Assembly (NCBI GenBank): GCA_902363875.1 | Contig: CABJBO010000021.1 | Span: forward strand, 1 to 41,640 | Length of the DNA: 41,640 nucleotides | Source: Coriobacteriaceae bacterium | Lineage (GTDB): Bacteria > Actinomycetota > Coriobacteriia > Coriobacteriales > Coriobacteriaceae | Direction of reading: 5' to 3' | Shown here: positions 15,605 through 24,185 of the stretch, in pieces | Layout of the letters: each line of letters starts with the position of its first letter | Numbering within the stretch: the stretch's first letter is position 1 | Program-made: the position numbers and the translations under genes | The notes under the pieces: model-generated | What the model was told of the DNA's origin: nothing | Databases searched by the model: none | Seen by the model: the letters and a program-made list of their open reading frames with translations, nothing else

Positions 15605-16523
15605 ACAGGAGACCGTTGTCCTGAAGGACCTTCCTAATCGCCTCGACGTTCTCGCCAGTCATGGCCTTCACCGGGCGCGGCATGGTCGGGCTGTCGAAGA
15701 TGCCCATGAGGTTCATAGCGGTCTTGAAGGCGCCGACGCCACCGGCATAGCCCTGGACGCCCGAGGTGACATCCCAGATGTGGGAGATCTCGTTGAGGCG
15801 ATCCTGCTCGGCCTTGACGGTAGCCCAGTCACCGGCCTGAGCGGCCTTCCACTGGCGCACGTAGCCCTCGGGCTCAACGTTGGCAAGGCCCGGGACAGAA
15901 CCGTCGGCGCCACCGAGGTAAGCGCCGTCGACGACAACCTCGTGACCGGTGAGGATACTCATCGGATGACCGTTCTTCTCGTTCTCCTGAACGAGGTAGC
16001 GGAACGAGATGTCATCACCCGAGGAATCCTTGACGCCAGCAAGGACGCCCTCGGCGCCGAGCTTGGCAAGGAGCTTCCAGGGGAGCTTGGTGTGAACGCA
16101 GACGGGAATGTCATAGGCAAAGATGGGCAGGTCGAGCTCCTCGTGCAGGATGCGGAAGTGCTCCTCGACCTCGGTCATGCCCTGCAGGGCATAGAACGGG
16201 CAGGTGGCGACAAGCGCATCGGCGCCCAGCTCCTGAGCGACCTTACCGTGCTCGATCATGCGCTCGGTCTCGGTATCGATGATGCCGACCAGGACGGGCA
16301 CGCGGTGGTCGACGATACGAACGGCCTCGGCGATGATCTGGCGACGACGCTCATCGGTGGAGAAAACGACCTCGCCCGAAGAGCCCAGGAAGAACAAGCC
16401 ATCGACGCCGGCATCGATCATGCGGTTGATGCTGCGCTCAAAGGAGGCAACATCGAGCTGGTGGTCTTCGGTATCGGGAACAACGACGGGAGGGATAACG
16501 CCGGTGAATTTCTGAGTTGCCAC
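15603..16523 (-). CDS. nanA: N-acetylneuraminate lyase (DapA/NanA aldolase family)
   Basis: Splits Neu5Ac into ManNAc and pyruvate through a Schiff base. The start is taken as GTG at 16523 because AAGGAG lies 6 nt upstream, giving 306 aa; an upstream ATG at 16607 has no ribosome site and adds unrelated residues. With this start the Schiff-base Lys is 165 (GVKDSSG) and the catalytic Tyr is 137 (IFAYDIPV), the same numbers as the E. coli NanA residues I recall. The carboxylate loop is GSSGE (47-51). YDIP replaces the more usual YNIP. The family also holds dihydrodipicolinate synthases and other aldolases, so the call leans on nanK and nanE next door. Confidence 0.88.
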   Translation of the reverse strand: MATQKFTGVIPPVVVPDTEDHQLDVASFERSINRMIDAGVDGLFFLGSSGEVVFSTDERRRQIIAEAVRIVDHRVPVLVGIIDTETERMIEHGKVAQELGADALVATCPFYALQGMTEVEEHFRILHEELDLPIFAYDIPVCVHTKLPWKLLAKLGAEGVLAGVKDSSGDDISFRYLVQENEKNGHPMSILTGHEVVVDGAYLGGADGSVPGLANVEPEGYVRQWKAAQAGDWATVKAEQDRLNEISHIWDVTSGVQGYAGGVGAFKTAMNLMGIFDSPTMPRPVKAMTGENVEAIRKVLQDNGLL

Positions 16524-16591
16524 AAGAATCTCCTTAGTTGTCTGGCGGGCGGCCCTATGCCACCCACTCTTGTTGGCAGTGTCCAGGCCGT

Positions 16592-17443
16592 CTAGGCCAA
16601 AGAACACGGGTAGAACGTTTGGTTAAAAAAGTCGACGACTTTGTTTTCGAACGCATTGATGCGCTCGTGAGCGTATTTTGCATAGATGATATGCCTCCGG
16701 TCACACTCAAGACCGTTGAATACGGCAAACTGATCCTTGGGATCGCTCACGGTATCCATAAGCGATGTGCCCATGAGCACCGATCCGCGCACCCGAGACG
16801 ACAGCGCCTCGAGGCCGCCAGGAAGCGGATTGGCAACCGCCGTGCAGGCGAGGCCCCGCTCGTCCAGAGCAGAAACCGCCAGCGCGACTCCGCCGCCAAG
16901 GCCCTCGCCCCATGCAAAGATGCGGTCGGGGTCCACGCCATCAAGATTGCGCGCCACCTTCGCCATCGCGCAACCCCAACGGACGCGCTTGACAAAAGCA
17001 GGAGAGGCAATCCCCTGCTGCAGCTCGCTGGATCCAATCGCCTCATCGTCCAGCGCAAGCACGGCATATCCCATGGCCGCAAACCTCGTCATGTGATGCC
17101 ATCCCCGCACGGGTCGGTCGATGTCGTGAAACATCAGACATAGCGGCACAAGCTCGGATGCTCGGGCGCGACCGGCAGGCTCAATCAAGCGTGCGTGGAC
17201 CACATCGCCACCAAGCTCAAAGGAAACCTCGGAGTAGCGGGCATACGGATTGGCGAAATCGATCACCGTAATACTCGGCCCGCAAACCTCAAGGTCCGAA
17301 GCGGCTATCTCTAATTCGGAAACATCCGCAGAAGCATCACCGCGCCAATCCCGGAAATCAGCGAGCCTTGACGAGACCGTTCCGGGAATCCCCACAAGGT
17401 CGGAGACAATCAGCTCATTGACATTGCTCTCGCACTTAGACAT
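16592..17443 (-). CDS. Degenerate CE7-family esterase homologue lacking the catalytic serine
   Basis: 283-aa alpha/beta-hydrolase that is a diverged paralogue of the gene immediately upstream. The two share GTxxxDTV..P..QFAV(Y/F)N(N/G)L(T/E)C and the FHG/FHD region. The CE7 nucleophile motif GxSxG is here G-E-G-L-G (179-183), with Gly181 aligned to the serine. The RGQ-type motif is lost (DDEAIG, 132-137). Asp230 and His259 of the triad remain. It is therefore probably not a hydrolase of the usual kind; a structural partner or binding role is a guess. Its ATG overlaps the stop of the intact paralogue by 8 nt, and nanA follows after 68 nt. The frame is open and the flanking operon tight, so it is a maintained gene and not simple decay. 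Confidence 0.75.
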   Translation of the reverse strand: MSKCESNVNELIVSDLVGIPGTVSSRLADFRDWRGDASADVSELEIAASDLEVCGPSITVIDFANPYARYSEVSFELGGDVVHARLIEPAGRARASELVPLCLMFHDIDRPVRGWHHMTRFAAMGYAVLALDDEAIGSSELQQGIASPAFVKRVRWGCAMAKVARNLDGVDPDRIFAWGEGLGGGVALAVSALDERGLACTAVANPLPGGLEALSSRVRGSVLMGTSLMDTVSDPKDQFAVFNGLECDRRHIIYAKYAHERINAFENKVVDFFNQTFYPCSLA

Positions 17444-18413
17444 AAGCCTCCCCTCCCTTGCAGAAAAACGGAATGATCAGATCGTCAAAATCCTGAATCT
17501 CCTCGTGGCCAAAGCCTTCAAAGAACTCATGACGCTTTTCACAGGTCAGGTTGTTATAGACCGCAAACTGCGTCGCTGGCGGACAGACGGTATCGGCTGT
17601 GCCGGTGCCAAACAGCACGGGGCATTTGACCATAGGGGCAAAGTTCTTGGAATCGAAGTACGCCAGCTTGGCATAGGCTACGTCGATACGAGTCGAGTCC
17701 TCGTCAAACCAGCGAGACCAATAGCGCAGGCCCTCGTAGGCAATGTCGTCGGCATCCAAATCCCAGACCAGGCGGAAATCCGACAGGAAGGGATAGAGGA
17801 TGGCGGCGCGATTGATAAGCTCGCTGTTAAGTGCACAGGTCGCAATGCCCAAACCGCCGCCCTGCGACGCGCCGTTCACAAACACACGGGCAAGATCGAT
17901 GCCCTCGAGCTCGCGAACGATGCGGCACAGGATGCGAATATCTTGGTGCAAGCGGACATAGTAGAGGTTGGCCGGGTCGCCGTCGATACCGGCGACGATA
18001 TGGCCCGCGACCGTTGTGCCCTCAAATCCACCAATGTCCTCGGAGGGACCTCCTTGGCCGGGGCAGTCGAGGGCGATGAGTGCCATGCCCATGCCCGCAA
18101 ACGACGCCTGCTCAAACCAGCTGCGGCTTGCACCCGGATACCCATGGAACTGAAGTACCAATGGCACGGGCTCGTCCGAGACGGGTTTAAGGTACTTGGC
18201 ATGCAGGCGAGCGCCACACATGCCGGTATACCAGAGGTCGAAAAGCTGGCAGGTCACGGCATCGGTGACCGATGCCGTCTCGATCGCATAGTCAAGCCCG
18301 ACGGCGTCGGCCTCGGCCATGCGATCCTTCCAAAAGAGATCGAAATCTGATGGACGGGGCATGGCGCCTCGATATTCACCAAATTGCTGTTGCAGCTCCT
18401 GAGCACTTGGCAT
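17436..18413 (-). CDS. CE7-family acetyl esterase, probable sialate O-acetylesterase
   Basis: 325-aa member of the acetylxylan esterase / cephalosporin C deacetylase family (CE7), a cytoplasmic hexameric group. The triad is Ser183 in NGASQGG, Asp274 in TADTVCPP and His303 in GFGHEE, close to the positions in B. subtilis Cah (181, 269, 298 as I recall). The RGQ motif reads PGQ (118-120). It lies between a transporter and nanA, so the likely job is to remove O-acetyl groups from imported sialic acids; acetylated xylooligosaccharide is less likely here. The ATG at 18413 has no strong ribosome site (AAAGG is 15 nt away); a TTG at 18428 is an alternative. Confidence 0.8.
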   Translation of the reverse strand: MPSAQELQQQFGEYRGAMPRPSDFDLFWKDRMAEADAVGLDYAIETASVTDAVTCQLFDLWYTGMCGARLHAKYLKPVSDEPVPLVLQFHGYPGASRSWFEQASFAGMGMALIALDCPGQGGPSEDIGGFEGTTVAGHIVAGIDGDPANLYYVRLHQDIRILCRIVRELEGIDLARVFVNGASQGGGLGIATCALNSELINRAAILYPFLSDFRLVWDLDADDIAYEGLRYWSRWFDEDSTRIDVAYAKLAYFDSKNFAPMVKCPVLFGTGTADTVCPPATQFAVYNNLTCEKRHEFFEGFGHEEIQDFDDLIIPFFCKGGEAYV

Positions 18414-18450
18414 GGCTCGTGAACCCAACCTTTCGAAATCGCAACGGAGG

Positions 18451-18476
18451 TGCGCCCGGCAAGGGAACCGGGCGCA
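18451..18476 (-). terminator. Intercistronic hairpin between transporter ATPase and esterase genes
   Basis: Perfect 9-bp arms (TGCGCCCGG and CCGGGCGCA) with an 8-nt loop, 17 nt after the ATPase stop. No U-tract follows in either direction, so it is more likely an mRNA end-protecting or attenuating stem than a full terminator. Confidence 0.5.
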
Positions 18477-18493
18477 CGGGAGGGAAAGCGAGA

Positions 18494-19321
18494 CTACTCG
18501 CCGAGCTTGGGATGCAGCAGCGACGGCGCAGCGCCGAGCAGCATCTTGGTGTAGGGGTCCTGGGGGTGCTGGAAGACCTGCTTGGCCTCGCCCTGCTCGA
18601 CGATCTTGCCGCCATTCATAACGATGATGTCGTCAGAGATATAGCGGACCGTCTGGATGTCATGGCTGATGAACACCATGGCCAGGCCGAGCTCCTTCTT
18701 AAGGTCGGTCAGCAGGTTCAGAATCTGCGCGCGGACCGAAACGTCCAGAGCCGAGGTGGGCTCGTCGGCGATGATGGCATCGGGGTTCAGCGACAGGGCA
18801 CGGGCAATTGCGACGCGCTGGCGCTGGCCGCCCGAAAGCTGACCGGGAAGAACCTCGGCGGCGGAGCTGGGCAGACCGGTGAGCTCCAGGAGTTCCTTGA
18901 CGCGCTTCTCCTGTTCGGCCTCGGTGCCCAGATTGTGGACGCGCATGGGATCGAGCAGCTGCTCGCGAACGACCATGCGGGGGTTGAGCGCCGTGGCCGG
19001 GTTCTGGAACACGACCGAGATGACGCGACCCATGTGGCGACGGTCCTCGGCGGTACGCTTGGTTACGTCCTTGCCCTTAAAGTAGACCTTGCCGCTCGTG
19101 GGGGCCTGCAGGCCGCACATGACGTTGGCGGTGGTGGACTTACCGCAACCGGACTCGCCGACGATGCCGATCGTCTGACCGGGCATGAGCCTAATCGTTA
19201 CACCCTGGACGGCGTGAACCAGGTTGGGGTGCAGAATCGAGCCGGTACGGGTCCTAAAGGTGACGTGGACGTCATCAAGGAAGATGATCGGCTCGACGCC
19301 GTTGACTGCGGTCTCGCTCAT
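18494..19321 (-). CDS. ABC transporter ATP-binding protein, sialic acid importer (SiaI-like)
   Basis: Second ATPase of the importer, 275 aa. Walker A GESGCGKS is at 55-62, LSGGQ at 162-166, Walker B IIADEP at 183-188 and the switch His at 220. It belongs to the OppF/DppF type but ends shortly after the DPYTKMLL segment. It therefore lacks the cysteine-bearing C-terminal extension seen in OppD and OppF at the left of this window. Its ATG directly follows the stop of the fused permease-ATPase gene (TAGATG). It is expected to form a heterodimer with the ATPase half of that protein. The order binding protein, permease, fused permease-ATPase, ATPase matches the SiaEFGI sialic acid importer of Corynebacterium glutamicum as I remember it. 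Confidence 0.85.
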   Translation of the reverse strand: MSETAVNGVEPIIFLDDVHVTFRTRTGSILHPNLVHAVQGVTIRLMPGQTIGIVGESGCGKSTTANVMCGLQAPTSGKVYFKGKDVTKRTAEDRRHMGRVISVVFQNPATALNPRMVVREQLLDPMRVHNLGTEAEQEKRVKELLELTGLPSSAAEVLPGQLSGGQRQRVAIARALSLNPDAIIADEPTSALDVSVRAQILNLLTDLKKELGLAMVFISHDIQTVRYISDDIIVMNGGKIVEQGEAKQVFQHPQDPYTKMLLGAAPSLLHPKLGE

Positions 19322-21337
19322 CTACATCACCTCCGCGTGAGGGGTCAAACCATTTGCCTTGAGCACCTCGTCGGGGAGCTCGGAATAGAAGTGCTCGGTG
19401 CCGGGCACGCGCTTGAAGACCGGACGGGTGTCCAGGCCAATGCGCGGATGGCTCGAGCGGGGCGCGAAGCGATCGCCCTTGGGGAAATCGCGCGGGCTCG
19501 GAACGGCGCCGGGCACCTGGTGCAGACGGCCCGAACCGCTCTCGATGGACAGAACGGAGCCCAGAAGACCGCGGGTATACTCGTGGATCGGGTTAGTGAG
19601 CAGCTCCTTGGTGGGCGCCTGCTCGATAACCTGACCGGCGTACATAACCGTGATGTTATGGGCGACCTCGGCGACCAGCGCCAGGTCATGCGAGACGAAG
19701 ATCATGGCAAAGCCGAGCTTGGCCTGAAGGTCGTTGAGCAGCTTGATGACCTGCTTCTGGACGGTAACGTCCAGAGCGGTCGTGGGCTCGTCGCAGATGA
19801 CCAGCTTGGGGTCGCGGGTAAGGGCCATAGCGATCAGGACACGCTGACGCTGGCCACCGGAAAGCTCATGCGGGTAGCTCTCGAGCGTACGCTTGGGGTC
19901 GAGGCCCACGAGCTCCAGGAGTTCCTCGGCGCTGCGGGTGCCGCCGCGCTTGGTGAGCTGCTTCATCTGGGCAGAGATGAGCATGGAGGGGTTGAGCGAG
20001 GACAGGGCGTCCTGATAGACCATAGCGATATCGGTACCGCGCAGGCCGAACCACTCCTTCTTGCTCATCTTGAGCAGGTCGCGGCCCTCCCAGAGGACCT
20101 CGCCGGAAAGGTGCTCGTCATCGTCGGTCAGGCCCATGATGGCCAGCGTGGTGATGGACTTACCGCAACCGGACTCGCCCACCAGGCCCATGGTCTGACC
20201 AGGACGGACGTCAAAGTTGACATGGTCGACGACGTTGATATCGCCGTGATGCTCAAACTGGATGCAGAAATCGCGGACCGAAAGGATCGGTTCGACAGAC
20301 TCGTCGGGCACATGGCGATCGTCACGCTTGAGCTCGACATCGCGCAGGGCGCCAAGGCGAGCGGAGAGGGACTGGGCCTGCTCCTTGTAGGCGCGAACGG
20401 GGTCAGAGACCAGCAGGTCGGCCTCGCGACGCTTGGAGGAATCGGTCGGATCCAGGGCGGCGGAGGGAGCAGCGGCCATGGCGTCGGTAATGCCCTCGGA
20501 GAGGATGTTGAGTGCCAGGCAGGTGATCATGATGGCCAGGCCCGGGAACAGCGCCTGCCACCAACGGCCGGCGAGCACGCCGCCGCGGGCGTCGGCGAGG
20601 ATGTTGCCCCAGGTAGCGGTGGGCTCCTGAATACCAGCGCCGATGAAGGTCAGCGAGGCCTCGAAGATGATGGCGTCGGCGACCAGGGTAACGGTGAAGA
20701 CCATGATCGGGGCGATGCAGTTACGCAGAACATGCTTGATCAAAATCCACGGAGCCTTGGCGCCGGAAACGATGACCGCGCGGACATAGTCCTCGCCGTA
20801 CTCGGACACGATGTTGGCGCGCACGATACGGGCAATCTGCGGAGTGTACATAAAGCCGATGGCGAAGATGATCGACGGCACGGAGTTGCCCAGGATGGAG
20901 ACGAAGACGGCCGCGAGGGCGATGCCCGGGATGGACATGATGATGTCCAAGATACGCATGATCGTCTCGGAGACGGCCTTGCGCGAAACCGCTGCAAGGG
21001 CGCCCACGACCGAGCCGCAGACCAGAGCCATAGCAGTGGCGCCAAAGCCGATAATCAGCGAGTAACGACCACCGTAGAGCATACGCGACAGAATGTCGCG
21101 ACCCTTATCGTCGGTACCGAAGATAAATCCGTTGCCGGGAGCCTGGCGAGCCGTAAAGATCTCGACCGGGCTATAGGGGGCAAGAAGGGGCGCCAGAATC
21201 GCAGTCAGGGCGACCAGCACCAGCACGACGGCGGCAATCTTAGAAGACAGCGTCATCTTCTTCCAGCCACCGAGCTTGAGCCCCTTGGAGGCAGCCTTCT
21301 CGAGCTGCTCGGTTTGCTTCTCTCGAATCTTTACCAT
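19322..21337 (-). CDS. Fused ABC permease-ATPase of the sialic acid importer (SiaG-like)
   Basis: 671-aa fusion. Residues about 30-285 are a DppC/OppC-type permease: a first helix at 33-53, the FGTDDKGRDILSR motif at about 73-85 and the EAA loop SGAKAPWILIKHVLRN at 191-206. A charged linker (about 290-345) leads to an OppD-type ATPase: Walker A GESGCGKS 387-394, LSGGQ 492-496, Walker B LVICDEP 512-518, switch His550. The C-terminal extension is present (about 600-671), but the family cysteines are replaced (GDRFAPRSSHPR). The gene starts 3 nt after the permease stop without a clear ribosome site, so translation is probably coupled. The reading frame runs without a break across both domains, so this is a true fusion. 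Confidence 0.88.
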   Translation of the reverse strand: MVKIREKQTEQLEKAASKGLKLGGWKKMTLSSKIAAVVLVLVALTAILAPLLAPYSPVEIFTARQAPGNGFIFGTDDKGRDILSRMLYGGRYSLIIGFGATAMALVCGSVVGALAAVSRKAVSETIMRILDIIMSIPGIALAAVFVSILGNSVPSIIFAIGFMYTPQIARIVRANIVSEYGEDYVRAVIVSGAKAPWILIKHVLRNCIAPIMVFTVTLVADAIIFEASLTFIGAGIQEPTATWGNILADARGGVLAGRWWQALFPGLAIMITCLALNILSEGITDAMAAAPSAALDPTDSSKRREADLLVSDPVRAYKEQAQSLSARLGALRDVELKRDDRHVPDESVEPILSVRDFCIQFEHHGDINVVDHVNFDVRPGQTMGLVGESGCGKSITTLAIMGLTDDDEHLSGEVLWEGRDLLKMSKKEWFGLRGTDIAMVYQDALSSLNPSMLISAQMKQLTKRGGTRSAEELLELVGLDPKRTLESYPHELSGGQRQRVLIAMALTRDPKLVICDEPTTALDVTVQKQVIKLLNDLQAKLGFAMIFVSHDLALVAEVAHNITVMYAGQVIEQAPTKELLTNPIHEYTRGLLGSVLSIESGSGRLHQVPGAVPSPRDFPKGDRFAPRSSHPRIGLDTRPVFKRVPGTEHFYSELPDEVLKANGLTPHAEVM

Positions 21338-21340
21338 AAT

Positions 21341-22297
21341 CTACACCGTCCTGATGCGCGGGTTGATGAGCAGGTAGAGCATGTCAACCACGATGTTGAT
21401 GATGATGAAGGCAAGAGCAACGACGATAACGACGCCCTGAACCAGGTTCGCCTCGTTGCCCTGAACGCCCTGCAGAATCGCGGTGCCCATGCCGGGGAGG
21501 TTGAAGATAACCTCGATGACGACGGCGCCGCCCATGAGATAACCGATCTTAAGACCGAGGGTGGTGACCGGGGTGATCAGCGCATTGCGAAGAACGTTGA
21601 TGCCGACGACGACCTTCTCGGGAACGCCGGCACCGCGAGCCATACGGACATAGTCCTTGTCGAGTTCCTCGACCATGGCGGTGCGCACGATACGAGTCAT
21701 CTGGCCCGTCAGCGGAAATGCCAAGGCGATGGCGGGCATAATCATGCGGCCCAGATAACCAGCCGGATTCGTGGTGAAGTGAGGCAGGGCACCCGATGCC
21801 GGGAGGACCTTGAGATAAGAAGAGAACAGCAGGATCAACAGAACGGCAAGCCAGAACGACGGGGTTGCCAGGCCGGCGATGGAAAAGACGCGGATCACTT
21901 GGTCCGGCCATTTGTCGCGATACAGTGCCGCGATGACGCCGAGCAAAAACGAAACGACCGCACCGATGGCAAGGCCGATGAAGGTCAGCTGCATCGTGAC
22001 GGGCAGGGCCGTGGAGATGCGCTTGGCAACGGAGTTGCGAGCAGCACCATAGGTGCCCATGTCGCCATGGATCAAATCGCCCATATAGCGCACGTAGCGC
22101 ACGGGCCAGGGGTCGTCCAGACCATACTTCTCATGGTACTCGGCAACCGCCTCGGGCGAGGCACCGTCACCCAACGCCGTGTAGGCGGGGTCGGTCTTGG
22201 AGAACGACATAAGGAAGAACACCAGGACGGTGACGCCCAATGCCATGATCGGCAGCGCCACAAGACGCCTTCCAATCAAACGTAGCAAGTTGTTCAC
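21341..22297 (-). CDS. ABC permease of the sialic acid importer (SiaF-like)
   Basis: 318-aa DppB/OppB-type permease. The start is taken as GTG at 22297 because GGGGAG lies 5 nt upstream; an in-frame start at 22330 has no such site. The first helix follows RLIGRRLVALPIMALGV, the external segment HEKYGLDDPWPVRYVRY precedes GDLIHGDMGTY, and the EAA loop reads DYVRMARGAGVPEKVVV followed by NVLRNALITP. It pairs with the permease half of the fused protein to form the channel. Confidence 0.88.
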   Translation of the reverse strand: MNNLLRLIGRRLVALPIMALGVTVLVFFLMSFSKTDPAYTALGDGASPEAVAEYHEKYGLDDPWPVRYVRYMGDLIHGDMGTYGAARNSVAKRISTALPVTMQLTFIGLAIGAVVSFLLGVIAALYRDKWPDQVIRVFSIAGLATPSFWLAVLLILLFSSYLKVLPASGALPHFTTNPAGYLGRMIMPAIALAFPLTGQMTRIVRTAMVEELDKDYVRMARGAGVPEKVVVGINVLRNALITPVTTLGLKIGYLMGGAVVIEVIFNLPGMGTAILQGVQGNEANLVQGVVIVVALAFIIINIVVDMLYLLINPRIRTV

Positions 22298-22337
22298 GTT
22301 CTCTCCCCTTTCTTTTGTCGGTAGGACCAACTGGTAT

Positions 22338-22392
22338 ATGAGTACGGATACTCATTACAAGACCCGAGCGACATCGAGGTCGCCCGGGTCTT
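22338..22392 (-). terminator. Two hairpins between binding-protein and permease genes
   Basis: Going down the minus strand, the first stem pairs 14-nt arms (AAGACCCGGGCGAC with GTCGCTCGGGTCTT, 22359-22392, one mismatch). The second pairs ATGAGTA with TACTCAT (22338-22355). They lie 60 nt after the binding-protein stop and about 40 nt before the permease start. The U-tract is weak. They probably protect the binding-protein message or cut down transcription into the membrane subunits. Confidence 0.65.
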
Positions 22393-22452
22393 TGTTTCAA
22401 CTATGAGGACGTTGCCTTACGACCGACGCCCTACATATGACTCAAGCGAGTC

Positions 22453-24066
22453 TTAGGCCTTGACGGTCGCGACGCCCCTGAAGGACATGCTCGTCGTGCC
22501 GATGCCCTTGAAGCCATCGAGGGCCTCGCCGTTGGGCGCGGTGGACGGATCGTCCCAGGAAGCGGAGACGGTCTTAACGTGGACAACGGGGTACAGAACG
22601 GCGTTGTCGGCGATGATGTCGAAGCACTCGTTCCACTTCTTCTGCTGCTCGTCGCCCTCGGCGGCAAGAGCCTCGTCCATGAGACCGTGGAGCTTCTCCC
22701 ACTCAGCGGACTCCTTCCACGGGCAACGGGTCTGCATCCAGACGTTGTCACCGTACCACCAGTTAAGCAGCAGGTCGGGATCAGCGCCGAAGCAGGACGG
22801 ATCGCCAGGGGCAAGGAGGATATCGTAGGCCTCGCCGCCGTCGATGGCAGCGTAGGTGGCCGGCGAGGTATCGGTCTGGATGGTCACGTCGAAGCCGAGA
22901 GCGTCGAGGTCGTTCTTGACCTGGGCGGCCATGCCCTTAATCTGCTCGTTGTCGGTGGTGCGCAGGGTGATGGCACCCGGGGTGATGCCGGACTCCTCAA
23001 TGAGCTTCTTGGCCTTCTTGGCGTCGGTCTTGTAGACCGTGGAAGCCTCATGATAGTTGGTGAAGCTCTTGGGCAGGTAGCAGCTGGCAGCGGTGGCAAG
23101 GCCGGCGAAGGTGTTGCTGACCATCTTCTCGGTGTCGAGCGCGTACATGACGGCCTGACGGACCTTGACGTTGTTCCAAGGCTCCTTGGCAACGTTGAAC
23201 ATAATGAAGCGGGTACCGAAGCCCTGGACGTTGTCGATCTTGCAGCCGGCGCTCTCGAGCTGGTCGACGGCGTCAGCGGTGACGAGCTCCATAACGAGCG
23301 TGGAGCCCTCCTGCTGAGCGGTAACGCGAGCGGTGGGGTCGGTCAGGATGCTGTACTGGATCTTCTTATCCTCGGCAGCATACTCACCGTTGTACTCGGG
23401 GTTGGGAACCAGGGTGATCTCGGTATCGGAGATAGAGTCGTACATCCAGGGGCCGGAGCCGATCGGCTGCTTGGCGCGATCCTCCTCGGTCTGGGTGGCC
23501 GGGGTAACGCGGACGATGGCCAGACGATCCTTGAGCAGGGAGAAGTTGGGGACCTTGGTCTTGACCGTCACGGTGCTGGCGTCCTTGGCCTCGATGGACT
23601 CGAAGGGCTGGAAGAACGGAGCATAGGTAGCGGAAGCGGCGCAAGCGGTGTAGGAGGCGACGACATCGTCAGCGGTGACCTCGGTGCCATCGGAGAACTT
23701 GGCGCCCTTGCGGATGGTGACCTCGAAGGTGGTGTCGTCCACAGACTTGGGATCGTCGGTGGCGAGCTCGTTGAAGGTGCTGTAGTCGTGGTAATCGATG
23801 CCGTAGAGGCCCTCGACGACGTGCCAGTTAGCACCCAGGCCCACAGCGGAGCCGGTGCTGGCGGGATCGAAGCTGGACGGAGCGTAAGCGGAACCAGCGG
23901 TGATCACGCCGCCGCCACGGTTGGCGGAATCGGTGGAACCGGAAGCGGAACCCTCGTCGCTAGAGCTGCCACCGCAGCCGGTGAGACCAAGCCCTGCGAC
24001 AGCAGCGACGCTGCCGGTGAGGCCGAGGAACGAACGCCTGGACATACCCTTGTTGATGATGGCCAT
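22453..24066 (-). CDS. Solute-binding lipoprotein of the sialic acid importer (SBP family 5, SiaE-like)
   Basis: 537 aa from the ATG at 24066, with AGGAG 5 nt upstream. The N-terminus carries a twin-arginine signal (SRRSFLG, Arg10-Arg11) and lipobox LTGC with Cys31, followed by a Gly/Ser/Asp-rich linker, so it is probably a Tat-exported lipoprotein. The SBP_bac_5 fold is shown by KVRQAVMYALDTEKMV and by the DATTF/EVTIRKGAKFSDG segment. Family 5 members bind peptides, nickel or sugars. Sialic acid is inferred from the operon and from the SAT2/SiaE type of actinobacterial sialic acid transporters. It is the first gene of the operon. Confidence 0.85.
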   Translation of the reverse strand: MAIINKGMSRRSFLGLTGSVAAVAGLGLTGCGGSSSDEGSASGSTDSANRGGGVITAGSAYAPSSFDPASTGSAVGLGANWHVVEGLYGIDYHDYSTFNELATDDPKSVDDTTFEVTIRKGAKFSDGTEVTADDVVASYTACAASATYAPFFQPFESIEAKDASTVTVKTKVPNFSLLKDRLAIVRVTPATQTEEDRAKQPIGSGPWMYDSISDTEITLVPNPEYNGEYAAEDKKIQYSILTDPTARVTAQQEGSTLVMELVTADAVDQLESAGCKIDNVQGFGTRFIMFNVAKEPWNNVKVRQAVMYALDTEKMVSNTFAGLATAASCYLPKSFTNYHEASTVYKTDAKKAKKLIEESGITPGAITLRTTDNEQIKGMAAQVKNDLDALGFDVTIQTDTSPATYAAIDGGEAYDILLAPGDPSCFGADPDLLLNWWYGDNVWMQTRCPWKESAEWEKLHGLMDEALAAEGDEQQKKWNECFDIIADNAVLYPVVHVKTVSASWDDPSTAPNGEALDGFKGIGTTSMSFRGVATVKA

Positions 24067-24185
24067 GTCTTCTCCTATCAATAGAGAATCTTACCCGGGA
24101 GCACCTAGACGCGCCCCCGCGCAACTTGCGGACGATATATACCTTACCTACCGACGAACCCAACTGAGGTGCCGCGCTCGGCGAC

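Noticed and set aside
16592..17443. Annotation of the second CE7 gene as a decayed pseudogene
   Set aside because: The frame is fully open for 283 codons, keeps fold signatures and overlaps its neighbour exactly as working operon genes do; only the active-site motifs are changed.
18272..22285. 1337-codon open frame on the plus strand opposite the sialic importer genes
   Set aside because: It runs antisense across four recognised genes and their junctions. The composition (D, H, Q, G, R) and lack of motifs match a GC-driven shadow frame.
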